In this document: piece by piece, positions 18,209 through 27,168 of the stretch
Position numbering within the stretch: the stretch's first letter is position 1
Layout: each line of letters opens with the position of its first letter
DNA from: Sphingomonas sp. GM_Shp_1
GTDB lineage: Bacteria > Pseudomonadota > Alphaproteobacteria > Sphingomonadales > Sphingomonadaceae
DNA length: 64,000 nt
Assembly: GCF_026540895.1 (NCBI RefSeq)
Contig: NZ_JALNUR010000013.1
Span: 1 to 64,000, forward strand
Direction: 5' to 3'
Notes under the pieces: generated by a model
Told to the model about the DNA's origin: nothing
Seen by the model: only the letters and a program-made list of their open reading frames with translations
The model's database searches: none
Translations under genes and position numbers: made by a program

Positions 18209-20020
18209 TTATACCATCGCCAAAGGCCGGGCCGGTTCCGCCACCTCCGATCCCGGCACCGCGAACACGCCCTTCTTTGCCAGCCTTTCGCCCGGCCGCA
18301 CCTTCGCCGTCTGCATCGCCAGCCAGGGCGCAAGCAACAGCCCCAAGGTCACCGGCGACAGCCACGCCCCCAGCATCGGGTTCAGGAACGACACGCCGAG
18401 CAGCACCACTCCCACCCCCAGATGCCAGTAATAGCGCGGCATGGCATCCGCCGCCGCCAGCCCGTCGCGCACCCGGCTCTGCGGGTTCCAGCCCGACGGC
18501 TTACCGCGCACGATGTTGATCAGGTCGATGGTCTGGGTCAGCGCGATCACCGGCGCGGTCAGGATCGACAAGGGCACGTCGAGCGCCACCGATGCCAGGA
18601 TTCCCCGCGCGCCGCCGTAACTCGCCCGCCGGTTCCGGTCGGCCATCGCCCAGATGATGCTCAGCAGCTTGGGCCCGAACAGCAGAATCAACGTCACGAC
18701 TAGCACCTGGGTCGAGGTGACCGCGCGCACCGTCGCGGCATCGTCGGACAGGCTCTGCGCGATCGAGGTGGCGATCAGGATCAGCCAGGCGGGCGACATC
18801 AGATAGGCCAGCGCGCCGATGAACAATTGCAATCGGCTGATCCAGTGAAAACCGCTCGATCCCAGCAGCTTGAGATGTTGGGTATTGCCCTGTGCCCAGC
18901 GGCGGTCGCGCACCGCCTGGTCGATCAGGGTCGGCGGGAATTCCTCGAAACTGTCCTCGACCATCAGCATGTGCAGCCGCCAGCCGCGCCGCCGCAGCAG
19001 CGCCGCCTCGACCATGTCATGGCTCATGATCGTGCCGCCGAACGGAGGCCGCCCGGGCAGGTCGGGCAGGCCGCAGCTTTCGGCGAACGCCCGGATTCGG
19101 ATCAGCGCGTTATGCCCCCAGAAGGTCGATTCCGACCCCGACCACCAGACCAGCCCGGCCGTCGAGATCGGCCCGTAGAAGCGGCTGGCGAACTGCATCC
19201 AGCGCTGGAAGAAGGTCGTCGCGCCGATGATCATCGGCACGGTCTGGAGCAGCGCGATGGAGGGGCGCTGCTCCATGATCTGGGCCATGCCGACCATCGT
19301 GTCGCCGCCCATCAGGCTGTCGGCGTCGAGCATCAGCATGAAGTCATAGGCCGCGCCGTAGTTGCGCACCCATTCGGCGACATTGCCCGGTTTGCGCCCG
19401 ATATTCTCGGTCCGGCGGCGATAATAAAGCGGCACCTTCAGCCAGGGGGCGAGCCGGGCCCAGGCGGCGCGCTCCTCCGCCTCCGCCGCTTCGCTCGAGT
19501 CGGACAGGACAAAAAAGGCGAAGCGCTCCGCGGCGCCCGCGCGGTCGATCATCGTCGCCATCCGCGCGATCCGGTCGAACACCGCCTCCACATCCTCATT
19601 ATGCACCGGCACCAGCACGGCGGTCCGCGCGGTCAGGGGGGCCGCGCCCCGGGGTGCGGGGGTGATGCCGGGATGCGCGCCGGAAATCAGCAGGATGAAG
19701 CCGATCGCCGCCGTGACGAAGCCGAACGAGATCCAGGCGAAGAGCGGGAAGAACAGCAGCAACAGCAACCCGTCGAGCAGGTTGAACCCGTCGCTGAGCA
19801 ACGCCTCCTTGACCGAGGCGGACGCGGCGGTGGCGAGCAGGCCGGTCAGCAATACCAGCAGCAACCGCCGCGTCAGGATATCGTCGGGTGCCAGATTGAC
19901 CCCGGCGCGCGGCTCGGGCGCGTCGTGCGGGGGCGGGGGGCCGTCGAACCGCTGGACCGGCATGGTCAGCGGCGCGGGCTCCGGCATGATCGCCCTGGGG
20001 GCGGTCCAGGCGTCGGTCAT
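18209..20020 (-). CDS. opgH: Glucans biosynthesis glucosyltransferase (OpgH/MdoH)
   Basis: 603 aa from the ATG at 20020 (MTDAWTAPRAIMPEP), which overlaps the opgG stop as ATGA. OpgH is an inner-membrane enzyme that polymerises UDP-glucose into the linear backbone of osmoregulated periplasmic glucans. Two hydrophobic segments near residues 50-115 precede the GT2 domain: TAVLVPVHNEDVE, MLDADSLMGGD and the late VRDRRWAQGN, a (Q/R)xxRW-type motif. Further membrane helices follow. It is shorter than E. coli OpgH (about 850 aa), mainly at the N-terminus. Confidence 0.93.
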   Translation of the reverse strand: MTDAWTAPRAIMPEPAPLTMPVQRFDGPPPPHDAPEPRAGVNLAPDDILTRRLLLVLLTGLLATAASASVKEALLSDGFNLLDGLLLLLFFPLFAWISFGFVTAAIGFILLISGAHPGITPAPRGAAPLTARTAVLVPVHNEDVEAVFDRIARMATMIDRAGAAERFAFFVLSDSSEAAEAEERAAWARLAPWLKVPLYYRRRTENIGRKPGNVAEWVRNYGAAYDFMLMLDADSLMGGDTMVGMAQIMEQRPSIALLQTVPMIIGATTFFQRWMQFASRFYGPISTAGLVWWSGSESTFWGHNALIRIRAFAESCGLPDLPGRPPFGGTIMSHDMVEAALLRRRGWRLHMLMVEDSFEEFPPTLIDQAVRDRRWAQGNTQHLKLLGSSGFHWISRLQLFIGALAYLMSPAWLILIATSIAQSLSDDAATVRAVTSTQVLVVTLILLFGPKLLSIIWAMADRNRRASYGGARGILASVALDVPLSILTAPVIALTQTIDLINIVRGKPSGWNPQSRVRDGLAAADAMPRYYWHLGVGVVLLGVSFLNPMLGAWLSPVTLGLLLAPWLAMQTAKVRPGERLAKKGVFAVPGSEVAEPARPLAMV

Positions 20021-21552
20021 GGCAGGAAGACGGGGGCCAGCACCGTCTCGGTCAGCGCCTTGTTCCCACGCTTCAGGAACAGGCGGACATCGGCCGGGCC
20101 CTGCCCCTCGGGCGCGATATCGGCGGTCACGCGCCAGCGGTTGGGCTGGCCGACGACCGGATAGGCGGCCTGGTTCAGCAGCTTGCCGCGCGACACGCCG
20201 ATATCGGCGGTCACGTTGCTCTGCCGGTCCAGCCCCGCCAGCGCCGGGCCGACGAAATCCACCACCAGCTTGCGCGCGCCCGGTGTCGGCTCGGCACCGG
20301 GACGCCCCGCCGCGCCGGTCCACTGGTCGACGGCGTGCGCGATGGCGGGCACCACGGTCGGGTCGGTCGAGCCCCAGCTCAGGCGATAGTCGAACTGCCG
20401 CTTCTGCCCCGCCTTGGGCGCGTCGGCGGGATTCCAGAAGGCGACGATATTGTCGACCGTCTCCGAATTGGTGGGGAAGGCATAGAGCATCACCTGCCCC
20501 CGGCCCCAATCCCCCTGCGGCTGGACCCACAGATTGGCGCGTCGATCGTAAAAGGCGCCGTCATCCTGATAGTGATCGAAATCCCGGTCGCGCTGAAGCA
20601 GGCCGAAGCCGCGCGGATTGGTGTCGGCGAAGCTGTCCAGCGTCGGGCGCGGCGGGTTGACCAAAGGTCGCCACAGCCTCTCCCCCGCGCCGGTCAGCAG
20701 CGCGAGACCGTCCGAATCGTGGATCTCGGGTCGCCAGTCGCTGCCCGCCGCGCGGTTGCCCTCGCCATACCAGAACATGCTGGTCGCAGGCGCGATGCCC
20801 AGGCGTTCGGCATCGCGGCGGAAGAACAGGACGGCGGAGACGCGCTGTTCGACCCCGGCCGCGCCCTTCACCGACTCGATCCGGTAGGCGCCCGTCACGC
20901 TCGGCCCGTCGAGCAAGGCGTGGACGGAATAGCCCTGCGCACCCGTCCGCTCGATCCAGAAATCGGTGAAGGCGGGAAATTCCTCGCGTCCGTCGATGCC
21001 GGTATCGATCGCGATCCCGCGCGCCGACAGGCCATATTGATCCTGCGCGCCTGCGGTCCGGAAATAGGAAGCGCCCTGAAAGGCCAGCCAGTCGCTCTTG
21101 CCGTCCGCCGTCATCGCGCGGAACCCGGCGATGCCCAGCGGCGGCGCATGGCCCGCTTCCGCCGTGAAGAGCGAGGGGGAGAAGGGAAGGCTGCGCGCCT
21201 GGCCGTTCTCGACGATGTGGATGCCGACCGGGTTGGGCGCATAGCGGCCCAGCGGGAACAGTCGGATTCCGCCCGCCAGCGTCTTGTCGTCGCGATACCG
21301 GATTGTGCCGACCGCGTCGTAATCGATGGCGGCGGCGGCCTCCACCTTGGCCTGTGGGCGGTAGGGTTGCCGGGCCAGGGCCTCGGCCTGCGATTGAAGC
21401 GCGGCCCAGGAAAAGGGCTTGGGTGGGCCCATCTTGACACCCGAAGGCGTGGCTTGCGCGGCGGCGCGGCCAGCCCATGCGGGTGACAGCCCCAGGGCGG
21501 CGAACGCCGCGATCAACTCTCGACGATTGGCTCGGATCATCGGCTCCAGCAT
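20017..21552 (-). CDS. opgG: Glucan biosynthesis protein OpgG/OpgD family
   Basis: About 511 aa. The start is either the ATG at 21552 (MLEPMIRANRREL) or at 21540; AGGAG sits just upstream. The N-terminus (NRRELIAAFAALGLSPAWAGRAAAQA) resembles a twin-arginine signal peptide, as in OpgD. The mature protein has the MdoG-like beta-sandwich pattern (SWAALQSQAEALARQPY, YRDDKTLAGGIRLFPLGRYAP, SYFRTAGAQDQYGLSARGIAIDTG). OpgG acts in the periplasm on the glucan backbone made by OpgH. It is translationally coupled to opgH by a 4-bp overlap. Confidence 0.92.
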   Translation of the reverse strand: MLEPMIRANRRELIAAFAALGLSPAWAGRAAAQATPSGVKMGPPKPFSWAALQSQAEALARQPYRPQAKVEAAAAIDYDAVGTIRYRDDKTLAGGIRLFPLGRYAPNPVGIHIVENGQARSLPFSPSLFTAEAGHAPPLGIAGFRAMTADGKSDWLAFQGASYFRTAGAQDQYGLSARGIAIDTGIDGREEFPAFTDFWIERTGAQGYSVHALLDGPSVTGAYRIESVKGAAGVEQRVSAVLFFRRDAERLGIAPATSMFWYGEGNRAAGSDWRPEIHDSDGLALLTGAGERLWRPLVNPPRPTLDSFADTNPRGFGLLQRDRDFDHYQDDGAFYDRRANLWVQPQGDWGRGQVMLYAFPTNSETVDNIVAFWNPADAPKAGQKRQFDYRLSWGSTDPTVVPAIAHAVDQWTGAAGRPGAEPTPGARKLVVDFVGPALAGLDRQSNVTADIGVSRGKLLNQAAYPVVGQPNRWRVTADIAPEGQGPADVRLFLKRGNKALTETVLAPVFLP

Positions 21553-21659
21553 CTCCTGCGACGGACGAACGGCTCCCGGCTGCGTGAGCTTGGCCGTTTG
21601 TGCAACGCAACACGCGACGATCGGTTGCTCCCGCGCCACCAGATGATTGCAGCATACGG

Positions 21660-21720
21660 TATAATATATTTGACTCCTTAATGGTTTCGGTTAAAATTAA
21701 CCAAATAAACCAATTAGGGG
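21660..21720 (+). promoter_or_regulatory. AT-rich promoter region and operator-like dyad before the TonB receptor
   Basis: A TATAAT hexamer lies at 21660-21665; no good -35 is seen at the right distance. A nested dyad follows: GGTTAA (21689-21694) with TTAACC (21697-21702), flanked by GGTTT (21683) and AAACC (21707). AGGGGG (21715-21720) is the ribosome-binding site for the GTG at 21729. The dyad, just downstream of the putative -10, is a plausible repressor site. Confidence 0.5.
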
Positions 21721-21728
21721 GCTCATAC

Positions 21729-24722
21729 GTGAATGGAAATTACATGAGGTTGGCATGTTCGGTCGGGGCCATTGCGATCGCGCTGCTTTCGGTTTCGCCG
21801 GCCAGCGCGCAGACCGCTCAGGGGGCGACCAGCGATGATGCGACGGATTGCGTGCCCGCACCCGACCGGCCCTGTCCGTCGAACGCCGCCGCGCTGCCCG
21901 ACAGCGCCAACGGGTCGGCGGGCGAGGCGATCGTCGTCACCGGCACCCGGCTTCAGCGCCCCAGCCTGACCAGCAACAGCCCGCTGACGGTCGTGGACGA
22001 TACCGAAATCCGCTATCAGGGCGCGGTGCAGGTCGAGAATGTGCTCAACCGCCTGCCGCAGGTGACGCCGGACGCGAACGAGAATGCCTCGAACGGATCG
22101 GACGGCACCGCGCGCGTCAACCTGCGCAATCTGGGCAGCAACCGGAACCTGGTGCTGATCAACGGCCAGCGCATGCTGCCGGTGCAGGCCAACGACCTGA
22201 ACTTCATCCCCTCCGCGCTGGTCAAGCGGATCGACGTGGTGACCGGCGGCGCTTCGGCCGTGTACGGGTCGGACGCGATTTCGGGCGTGGTCAACTTCAT
22301 CCTGCGCGACGATCTGGAAGGCATTCGGACCGACATCCAGTACGGCTTCGCCCAGCATCAGAACGACAATGCGTTCGCCCGCCGTATCCAGAGCCAGGCC
22401 AATTACCGCCTCGCCAACCGCAATGTGCTCGACGGGCAGAAGCTGGACGTCAACGTCGCCTTCGGCACCAACTTCCCCGACAATCGCGGCAATGTGACCG
22501 CCTATTTCGGCTATCGCGATACCAAGCCGATCCTTCAGGGCAATCGCGACGTCTCGTCCTGCGCGTTCGATCCCGACGGCGTGGGCAATTCGACGCTGAT
22601 CTGCGGCGGGTCGAGCAACAACCAATATGGCCTGTTCGACCCGATCACGGGCCCGAACGCCGATACCGGCCGGTTCAACAACACGCGCGATGGCAACCGC
22701 ACCTGGGTGCCGTATGATTCCAGCTTCCGCTACAATTACGCGCCGCTGAACTATTTCCAGCGCAACGACACCCGCTACACCGCCGGCGCCTTTGCCCGGT
22801 ACGAGATCACGCCGTCGGTCGAAGCCTATGGCAGCGTGATGTTCATGGACGACCACACCAATTCGCAGGTCGCCCCGTCCGCGCTGTTCCAGGGCTATAC
22901 CTACTCGGTCAATTGCGACAATCCGCTGCTCAGCGCGCAGCAGGGCAATATCCTGTGCGGCTCGGCCTATGGCACCAACGCGACGCAGCAGCTCTACATC
23001 GGCTATCGCCCGGTGGCGGGCAACGCCCGTCCGCGTCGCGACGACCTGCGCCATACCGACTATCGCTTCTCGGGCGGCGTGCGCGGCGAGATCGCGCCCG
23101 GCATCCGCTATGACGCCAACGCGCTGTTCTCGACGGTCCTCTATAACGAGACCTATGAGAACGACATCGACCCCACGCGCGCCAATCGCGGTATCCAGGT
23201 GGTCAACGTCAACGGCACCCCGACCTGTAAGTCGGTGGTCGACGGCAGCGATCCGCAGTGCGTTCCGCTCGACATCTTCCGCTACAACGGCATTTCGGAC
23301 GCGGCGTTCGGCTATATCTATGCGCCGACCTCGACCCGGGGTGTCGACAAGGAAACCGTGCTCAGCGGCAATATCAGTGCGGACCTGGGCACATACGGCG
23401 TGACCTCGCCCTTCGCGAGCGACGGTATCGGCGTCGTGCTCGGCTTCGAGCATCGCTATGAAAGCCTGGAGTTCAAGGCCGACGCGCTGGCGCTGCAAAA
23501 GGGGACCAAGGAGACCCAGGGCCGCTTCGACGTGAACGAGATCTTCGCCGAAATCGAAGTGCCGCTGGTCCAGAATCGTCCCTTCTTCAAGGACCTGTCG
23601 CTGAACGCGGGCTATCGCGGATCGGACTATAGCAACCTGTCCAAGATCGTCTCGACCTACAAGGCCGAGCTGTCCTGGGCACCGAGCAGCGATATCCGCC
23701 TGCGCGGCAGCTATAACCGCGCGATCCGTGCCGCCAACGTCTCGGAATTGTTCGGCCCGCAGTTCAACGGCAATGTCAGCGCGCAGGACCCCTGCGCCAC
23801 CGCGACGCCGACCGCGACCTTCGCCCAGTGCGCCCGTACCGGCGTGACCCAGGCGCAATATGGCCGCATCACCGACTGCCCGGCGGAAACCTGCACCGCG
23901 CAGTTCGGCGGCAATCCGGCGCTGAAGCCCGAAACCGCCGACACCTTCACCGCCGGTCTGGTCCTGACGCCGACCTTCCTGAAGCGGCTGTCCTTCTCGG
24001 TCGATTATTTCGACATCAAGGTGCGCGACTATATCGGTTCGATTTCAGTCAACCAGACGATCAGCCAGTGCATCGCGACCGGCAACCCCTTCTTCTGCAA
24101 CCTGTTCAAGCGTGATCCGCGCGGCGGCATCATCTTCGGCGACCAGGGCTATATCGTCTCGACGACGCAGAATACGGGTTCGCTGCGCACCTCGGGCGTG
24201 GACTTCGGCCTGGCCTATCTCCAGCCGCTGGGCGGCGTGGGATCGCTGGCGATCGACTTCCAGGGCACTTGGAACCGCAAGCTGGTGAACGAGCCGGTGC
24301 CGGGCCTGGGTTCTTATGACTGTGTCGGCTTCTTCGGCCCCGTTTGCGGCCAGCCGACGCCCGAATGGCGTCACCAGTCGCGCTTCACCTGGACCGATGC
24401 GTCGAAGGTGGGGACGATCTCGCTCAACTGGCGCTATATCGGCGCGACCAACCTGACCAACAATTCCACCGACCCGAACCTGACCGGTACGCCGTCGCTC
24501 TTCAACAGCCGGATCAAGGCGTACAGCTATTTCGATCTGGCCGCGACCGCCAAGGTGCAGGACGGCGTCACCTTCCGTGCGGGCGTCAACAACCTGCTCG
24601 ACAAGGACCCGCCGATCATCGCGCAGGGGCTGCTGTCCTCGTTCGGCAACGGCAACACCTATCCCGGCATGTACGACGTGGTCGGCCGCTCGGTGTTCAT
24701 CGGCCTGACGGCGGAATTCTGA
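21729..24722 (+). CDS. TonB-dependent outer membrane receptor
   Basis: 997 aa from a GTG at 21729 with a strong AGGGGG site seven bases upstream; an ATG at 21744 is the alternative. The signal peptide is MRLACSVGAIAIALLSVSPASAQ. The plug domain includes EAIVVTGTRLQRPSLTSNSPLTVV, VENVLNRLPQV, VNLRNLGSNRNLVLINGQRM and GGASAVYGSDAISGVVNFIL. The barrel ends in VFIGLTAEF with the C-terminal Phe needed for outer membrane insertion. The large extracellular loops contain paired Cys residues. The substrate cannot be told; such receptors in sphingomonads often take up carbohydrates, aromatics or iron chelates. No enzyme operon is attached. Confidence 0.93.
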   Translation: MNGNYMRLACSVGAIAIALLSVSPASAQTAQGATSDDATDCVPAPDRPCPSNAAALPDSANGSAGEAIVVTGTRLQRPSLTSNSPLTVVDDTEIRYQGAVQVENVLNRLPQVTPDANENASNGSDGTARVNLRNLGSNRNLVLINGQRMLPVQANDLNFIPSALVKRIDVVTGGASAVYGSDAISGVVNFILRDDLEGIRTDIQYGFAQHQNDNAFARRIQSQANYRLANRNVLDGQKLDVNVAFGTNFPDNRGNVTAYFGYRDTKPILQGNRDVSSCAFDPDGVGNSTLICGGSSNNQYGLFDPITGPNADTGRFNNTRDGNRTWVPYDSSFRYNYAPLNYFQRNDTRYTAGAFARYEITPSVEAYGSVMFMDDHTNSQVAPSALFQGYTYSVNCDNPLLSAQQGNILCGSAYGTNATQQLYIGYRPVAGNARPRRDDLRHTDYRFSGGVRGEIAPGIRYDANALFSTVLYNETYENDIDPTRANRGIQVVNVNGTPTCKSVVDGSDPQCVPLDIFRYNGISDAAFGYIYAPTSTRGVDKETVLSGNISADLGTYGVTSPFASDGIGVVLGFEHRYESLEFKADALALQKGTKETQGRFDVNEIFAEIEVPLVQNRPFFKDLSLNAGYRGSDYSNLSKIVSTYKAELSWAPSSDIRLRGSYNRAIRAANVSELFGPQFNGNVSAQDPCATATPTATFAQCARTGVTQAQYGRITDCPAETCTAQFGGNPALKPETADTFTAGLVLTPTFLKRLSFSVDYFDIKVRDYIGSISVNQTISQCIATGNPFFCNLFKRDPRGGIIFGDQGYIVSTTQNTGSLRTSGVDFGLAYLQPLGGVGSLAIDFQGTWNRKLVNEPVPGLGSYDCVGFFGPVCGQPTPEWRHQSRFTWTDASKVGTISLNWRYIGATNLTNNSTDPNLTGTPSLFNSRIKAYSYFDLAATAKVQDGVTFRAGVNNLLDKDPPIIAQGLLSSFGNGNTYPGMYDVVGRSVFIGLTAEF

Positions 24723-24776
24723 CGGAGAGGGGGCGGCAGCGCCCCCGATCCCGACAACGCGTTTTACCCCAGCCTG

Positions 24777-24808
24777 CCCCGTCCGGTTCACACCGGGCGG
24801 GGATTTTT
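24777..24808 (+). terminator. Intrinsic terminator after the TonB receptor gene
   Basis: CCCCGTCCGG, a 6-base loop, CCGGGCGGGG, then ATTTTT. A 10-bp stem with one T-G pair. Confidence 0.88.
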
Positions 24809-24860
24809 CTGGGGGGGCGGCCGAGACGGCGATCGGAAGCCTCTCGCTCACCTCGTTGTC

Positions 24861-24939
24861 CACCCCGGCGAACGCCGGGGTCCAGTTGCCGAGCCGCGTT
24901 CCGTGCCGACTCTGGGCCCCGGCTTTCGCCGGGGCGGTG
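24861..24939. repeat. Paired-arm repeat (GGGGTCCAG family)
   Basis: CACCCCGGCGAACGCCGGGG followed by TCCAG (24861-24885), and CTGGGCCCCGGCTTTCGCCGGGG (24912-24934). The arms match those at 12045 and 12147. It lies between the convergent receptor and TlpA genes. Confidence 0.75.
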
Positions 24940-24948
24940 GAGGTGTAG

Positions 24949-25551
24949 TTACGCCGTCTCGGCCAATAGCTTCTGCGCCTCCGCGCCCGCCCAGTCGAAG
25001 CCGCCGGTCACCCGCCAGACCTCCTTGCCGTCCGCGCCGTACAGGATCGTCGTCGGCAGGTTCGCCTTGTAATGGACGCTCAGGGACAATTTTGGGTCGA
25101 GATAGATGGGCAGTGCGTCCAGTTTCCGGCCCGCCAGGAACGGCTTCACCTTGGCCGCATCGTCCTGCGCCACCGCGATCACCGCGACCTTGCCCTTCAG
25201 GCGATCCGCCGTGACGGCCAGCGTCGGCATTTCCGCCACGCACGGCCCGCACCAGGTCGCCCACAGGTTCATCAGCACCGGCTTGCCCCGGAAATCGGCT
25301 AAGGTCATCGACTTGCCGTCCAGCGTGGTGAAGCCCAGGCTCGGCGCGGCTTCGCCCTTGTGGGCACGGTCGACCGCGCCGGCGGCTTTGGGGGCCTCGG
25401 GCGCCGACGAAGCGACCTCGCCGCCGGTGACTTCACCGCTGGAAACTTCCCCCGTAGAGCTGTTGTTCGCTTGCTCCGGGGCGGGGCTTTGCTTATCGCA
25501 CCCGGCGACCATCAGCCCCAGGAGACAGGCGATCACGGTACGCGACGACAT
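24949..25551 (-). CDS. TlpA-type thioredoxin lipoprotein
   Basis: 200 aa. The lipobox LMVAGC ends at residue 18, so the protein is lipid-anchored in the envelope. A Ser/Glu/Ala-rich linker of about 45 residues follows. The thioredoxin domain has [21 protein letters not shown], with the WCGPC redox centre, and ends with a cis-Pro-like [16 protein letters not shown]. This is the layout of TlpA/ResA/DsbE reductases that keep cytochrome c or other periplasmic cysteines reduced. No cytochrome gene is nearby, so the partner is unknown. Its ATG overlaps an in-frame ATG of the divergent argH. Confidence 0.92.
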   Translation of the reverse strand: MSSRTVIACLLGLMVAGCDKQSPAPEQANNSSTGEVSSGEVTGGEVASSAPEAPKAAGAVDRAHKGEAAPSLGFTTLDGKSMTLADFRGKPVLMNLWATWCGPCVAEMPTLAVTADRLKGKVAVIAVAQDDAAKVKPFLAGRKLDALPIYLDPKLSLSVHYKANLPTTILYGADGKEVWRVTGGFDWAGAEAQKLLAETA

Positions 25552-26935
25552 GGGCGGCTCCAATGCAATGTGGGGCGGGCGCTTCGCAGAAGGTCCCGCC
25601 GCGGTGATGCGCGAGATAAACGCGTCCATCCCCTTCGACAAGCGACTGTGGAAACAGGATATCGCCGGGTCGAAAGCGCATGTCGCCATGCTGGGCAAAC
25701 AGGGCATCGTCTCGGCCGAGGACGCCGCGACGATCGCCGCCGGGCTGCATCAGGTCGCCGAGGATTATGCGGCGAACGGTGTGGCCGAGGATCTGACCCT
25801 CGAAGACATCCATATGCAGACCGAGGCGAAGCTGGCCGCGCTGATCGGCCCGGTCGCGGGGCGTCTGCATACCGCGCGGTCACGCAACGACCAGGTGGCG
25901 ACCGATTTCCGCCTGTGGGTGCGCGATGCGATCGACGAGACGCTGGTGGCGCTGGGGGCTTTGCGGGAAGCGCTGCTGACCCGGGCGGAAGAGCATGCCG
26001 ACAGCGTGATGCCGGGCTTCACGCATCTTCAGTCCGCGCAGCCGGTGACGCTCGGCCATCACCTGATGGCCTATCACGAGATGATCGTGCGCGATGCCAG
26101 CCGATTTGCGGACGCGCGGGCGCGGATGAACCAGTGTCCGCTCGGTTCGGCGGCGCTGGCGGGGACGGGGTTTCCGGTCGATCGGCACATGACGGCGGCG
26201 GCGCTCGGCTTCGATGCGCCGACCCGCAACTCGCTGGATGCGGTGAGCGACCGGGATTTCGCCATCGACTATCTCCAGGCGGCGACCAACTGCTCGCTGC
26301 ATCTGTCGCGACTGGCCGAGGAATTCGTGCTCTGGGCGTCGCAGCCCTTCGGCTTCGTGGCGCTCAGCGACCAATGGTCGACGGGCAGCTCGATCATGCC
26401 GCAGAAGCGCAACCCCGACGCCGCCGAACTGGTGCGCGGCCATGCGGGGCGCATCATGGGCTGCATGACCAGCCTGATGGTCACGATGAAGGGCCTGCCG
26501 CTGGCCTATTCCAAGGACATGCAGGACGACAAGCCGCCGGTGTTCGAGGCGCACGACCTGCTGGCCCTGTCGATCGCGGCGATGACCGGCATGATCCAGA
26601 GCGCGACCTTCCGCACGGAGCGGATGCGCGCGGTGGCGGAGGCGGGCTTCTCGACCGCGACCGATCTGGCCGACTGGCTGGTGCGCGTCGGCGGCATTCC
26701 TTTCCGCGAGGCGCATCACATCACCGGTCGCGCGGTCAAACTCGCCGAGGAGAAGGGCGTGATGCTGCATCAACTGTCGATCGACGATCTGACCGGCATC
26801 GACGTGCGAATCAACGACAGCATCTATGACGTGCTGTCGGTCGATGCCTCGGTCGCCAGCCGGGTCAGCTTCGGCGGCACCGCGCCCGCCAATGTCCGCT
26901 CGGCCATCGCGACCGCACGGGGCCTGCGCGCATGA
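25550..26935 (+). CDS. argH: Argininosuccinate lyase
   Basis: 461 aa from the ATG at 25550 ([12 protein letters not shown]), or 455 aa from the ATG at 25568 (MWGGRF). It cleaves argininosuccinate to arginine and fumarate, the last step of arginine synthesis. Family motifs are [21 protein letters not shown] near residue 110, [14 protein letters not shown], and the flexible catalytic loop [19 protein letters not shown] near residue 280. The start codon at 25550 shares the CATG with the tlpA start. The stop overlaps the next gene as ATGA. Confidence 0.97.
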   Translation: MGGSNAMWGGRFAEGPAAVMREINASIPFDKRLWKQDIAGSKAHVAMLGKQGIVSAEDAATIAAGLHQVAEDYAANGVAEDLTLEDIHMQTEAKLAALIGPVAGRLHTARSRNDQVATDFRLWVRDAIDETLVALGALREALLTRAEEHADSVMPGFTHLQSAQPVTLGHHLMAYHEMIVRDASRFADARARMNQCPLGSAALAGTGFPVDRHMTAAALGFDAPTRNSLDAVSDRDFAIDYLQAATNCSLHLSRLAEEFVLWASQPFGFVALSDQWSTGSSIMPQKRNPDAAELVRGHAGRIMGCMTSLMVTMKGLPLAYSKDMQDDKPPVFEAHDLLALSIAAMTGMIQSATFRTERMRAVAEAGFSTATDLADWLVRVGGIPFREAHHITGRAVKLAEEKGVMLHQLSIDDLTGIDVRINDSIYDVLSVDASVASRVSFGGTAPANVRSAIATARGLRA

Positions 26936-27168
26936 AGCGCGCGCTCGCCATGCTGGTCGCGCTGGGCCTGACCGGCTGTGGCGCCGCCAACCGGCTGCAA
27001 CCCGCCAAGGGCGAGAACCTGCCCGTCGCGCCACGCGGCGCCACCGCGACTCCGACGCCGCAGCAATTGCTGACGGCCACCCCCCAACAACGCCCGCAAC
27101 GCTCCGACGAACTGATGACCCAGTCGCAGGATCGGCGTTCGGACGAATTTGATTTGCCCCCCCGCTGA
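26932..27168 (+). CDS. Small lipoprotein between argH and lysA
   Basis: 78 aa. A signal peptide with lipobox ([17 protein letters not shown]) is followed by a short Pro/Gln/Arg-rich tail. Its start overlaps the argH stop by four bases and its stop overlaps the lysA start, so all three are translated together. Small lipoproteins of the YifL/LptM type commonly precede lysA in proteobacteria, and GCG...LQP faintly resembles LptM, which helps mature the LPS transporter LptD. That link is inference from position and lipobox. Confidence 0.8.
   Translation: MKRALAMLVALGLTGCGAANRLQPAKGENLPVAPRGATATPTPQQLLTATPQQRPQRSDELMTQSQDRRSDEFDLPPR

Noticed and set aside
18209..20530. A 773-residue opgH starting at 20530.
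   Set aside because: The first 170 residues are the antisense-like shadow of opgG; the ATG at 20020 overlaps the opgG stop as expected for coupled genes.
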